A program made the position numbers and the translations under genes. The notes under the pieces are model-generated. The model had not been told where the DNA came from and made no database searches. It was given only the letters and a program-made list of their open reading frames with translations. Below, in pieces: positions 62,843-64,000 of a DNA stretch of 64,000 bases; the first letter of the stretch is position 1, and every line of letters starts with the position of its first letter. The stretch is from Patiriisocius sp047731265 (lineage in GTDB: Bacteria > Bacteroidota > Bacteroidia > Flavobacteriales > Flavobacteriaceae), in contig NZ_CP159835.1 of assembly GCF_047731265.1 (NCBI RefSeq), forward strand, positions 1,054,001 through 1,118,000. Direction: 5' to 3'.

Positions 62843-63433
62843 ATGCCATTAGTAACGCCACTTTCAATCAATCACGACGAAACAACGCAAGAGCTTGCAA
62901 ATTTCTTTAATGAAACACTAGGCTTTTGCCCAAACAGCGTTTTAACGATGCAACGCAGGCCTGCTATTAGCCGTGCTTTTATCAATTTGAATAAAGCAGT
63001 AATGGCAAACGATGGCCGCGTAACCTCCGCCTTAAAAAGAATGATTGCTTGGGTAAGTAGTAATGCCACCGGTTGTCGTTATTGCCAAGCGCACGCCATT
63101 AGAGCTGCAGAGCGTTACGGAGCTGAACAAGAACAGTTAGATAATATTTGGGAATACCGCACACACCCAGCATTTAGCGAAGCTGAACGTGCCGCATTAG
63201 ACTTTTCGCTCCAAGCCTCGATGGTGCCAAACGCTGTTGATGCTGAAATAAAAGAACGCCTTTACAAATACTGGGACGAAGGGGAAATTGTAGAGATGCT
63301 AGGGGTTATTTCACTTTTTGGTTACTTAAATAGATGGAATGACTCTATGGGAACCTCCATTGAAGAAGGTGCTGTTGAAAGTGGCGATCAATATTTAGGG
63401 AAACATGGCTGGGAGAAAGGGAAACATGTTTAG
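62843..63433 (+). CDS. Carboxymuconolactone decarboxylase family protein
   Basis: 196 residues, all alpha-helical. The AhpD-like redox motif is CRYCQAHAIRAAERYG near residue 73 (Cys-x-x-Cys and following His). NSVLTMQRRPAISRAFINLN and MLGVISLFGYLNRWNDSMGT are typical of the peroxidase-related subgroup. It probably has alkylhydroperoxidase-like activity in the cytoplasm. Single gene, divergent from recJ. Confidence 0.87.
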   Translation: MPLVTPLSINHDETTQELANFFNETLGFCPNSVLTMQRRPAISRAFINLNKAVMANDGRVTSALKRMIAWVSSNATGCRYCQAHAIRAAERYGAEQEQLDNIWEYRTHPAFSEAERAALDFSLQASMVPNAVDAEIKERLYKYWDEGEIVEMLGVISLFGYLNRWNDSMGTSIEEGAVESGDQYLGKHGWEKGKHV

Positions 63434-63621
63434 TCTTCAGTGCGCAGTTGACTGTTGTAAAAATCAGAAAAACGAAATAGGGAGTTAAAGCGCAATACTC
63501 CTGTGAAAATTAAAAATAAGATGCTCTTTAAAACATTTTATTTTTAATAGAGGGGTTGAAAAAATAGCTCCCATTAAGTTATGGTGGTTGTTTTAGAAAA
63601 TTGAAACCCTTTTCCGATTTT

Positions 63622-64000
63622 AATTTTCCAAAAATTTACGGTTGAAACTTCGCAAGGAACCGTAACCGTTCTAGACACACAGTTTAATGTAAAACAAAGG
63701 GGGGGGCTTTTTTAATGGGCATTGCTATGAAGGATCTGTAAAAGTGATTCATAATTTTGAAGAGGTTATTTTGAAGCCGGGAGAATATGTCTCAATCTTT
63801 AATAATGAGTTTAAATTTGGTGCTGATTCTTTAGATATCTATCCTAGCTGGACAAAAGGGCTCATCTCCTTTAAAAGCATACCCTACTCAGAAGTTTTAG
63901 AAGAATTAGAGCATCAGTTTGATATAAAAATTGAAACACAAAACGTTACCATCTCGTAATTATTTACGGGTCAATTTTCTAATAAAAATTTAGAACAAGC
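63622..64000 (+). pseudogene. FecR family anti-sigma factor gene, broken and running off the window
   Basis: The first piece reads FTVETSQGTVTVLDTQFNVK, the FecR core. An 8-G tract at 63699-63706 then shifts the frame; with 7 G it continues FFNGHCYEGSVKVIHNFEE and VLEELEHQFDIKIETQNVT. A TAA at 63957 follows, but the frame carries on in register with LFTGQFSNKNLEQ to the window edge, as FecR proteins do. The N-terminal membrane part is absent upstream. FecR proteins control ECF sigma factors next to TonB-dependent receptors; none is visible here. Confidence 0.75.
63699..63706 (+). repeat. Poly-G tract of 8 bases in the FecR gene
   Basis: Eight G bases in AT-rich DNA mark the exact point where the FecR reading frame shifts. 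Seven G would restore it. Confidence 0.75.

Noticed and set aside
1..64000. Insertion sequences or prophage genes
   Set aside because: No transposase, integrase or phage structural gene was recognised on either strand.

Overview
The window looks like a chromosomal segment of a marine-type member of the Flavobacteriaceae (Bacteroidota). The evidence is AT-rich DNA, a perfect Bacteroidota promoter (TTG, 19 bases, TAnnTTTG) before an OmpA-family gene, starts preceded by A/T-rich rather than Shine-Dalgarno sequence, lipoproteins with short lipoboxes, type IX secretion (T9SS) sorting tails, an IPExxxVDY protein beside pyruvate kinase, a MoxR/DUF58/BatD-like operon, and the acpP-fabF-rnc order. No rRNA operon, complete insertion sequence or CRISPR array was seen. 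One tRNA (Ala, GGC) is present.

Layout. 0-2.7 kb: Bat-type operon on the minus strand. 3-6 kb: SDR oxidoreductase, an AlbA_2-domain protein and a metallophosphoesterase. 6.2-9.5 kb: ALDH7-type dehydrogenase, 3-hydroxyanthranilate dioxygenase and a CAP-domain lipoprotein. 9.6-19.2 kb: a glycan/peptide turnover stretch (isoaspartyl peptidase, GH2 beta-mannosidase, GH20 hexosaminidase, CutC) with a ParE-type toxin-antitoxin pair fused by overlap to cutC, and two decayed genes. 19-25 kb: CYTH protein, NAD(P)-binding protein, decayed VOC gene, DNA polymerase IV, pyruvate kinase and IPExxxVDY protein. 24.9-28.2 kb: rnc-fabF-acpP, with a diverged second copy of the rnc 3' end about 1 kb away. 28.4-34.4 kb: purN, RNase H, a SPOR-domain secreted protein, a PfkB kinase and purF. 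34.4-39.7 kb: the most unusual region (below). 39.7-50.3 kb: superoxide dismutase, AddA-like and AddB-like recombination proteins around kbl and an OmpA-family protein, an alpha/beta hydrolase and the tRNA. 50.5-54.2 kb: universal stress proteins (one degenerate), GNAT and MATE. 54.6-57.6 kb: a wrecked LytS/LytTR two-component system and a frameshifted secreted protein. 58-64 kb: QueD/PTPS, LpxH, two decayed genes, RecJ, a carboxymuconolactone decarboxylase-family protein and a broken FecR gene running off the end.

The region worth most attention is 34.4-36.4 kb. An identical 86-bp element occurs twice (34465 and 35897). Each copy follows the same -7 promoter box, with a different short spacer between box and element. 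Each ends in a long hairpin with a T-tract and runs into a tandem array of 80-bp or 79-bp units that re-use the right half of that hairpin, then into a similar trailer. The two modules bracket a DUF2459 gene, and the second lies just upstream of a secreted subtilase whose start codon is separated from its reading frame by an 11-C tract, a classic layout for slipped-strand phase variation. I read the pair as a duplicated small-RNA or hairpin-repeat module of unknown function.

A second theme is gene decay. At least ten genes are broken, and several carry many in-frame stop codons with few frameshifts while the rest of the protein stays recognisable. Small GC-rich inverted repeats are scattered through the window, including inside one coding sequence, at the 3' end of purN and directly before two start codons.
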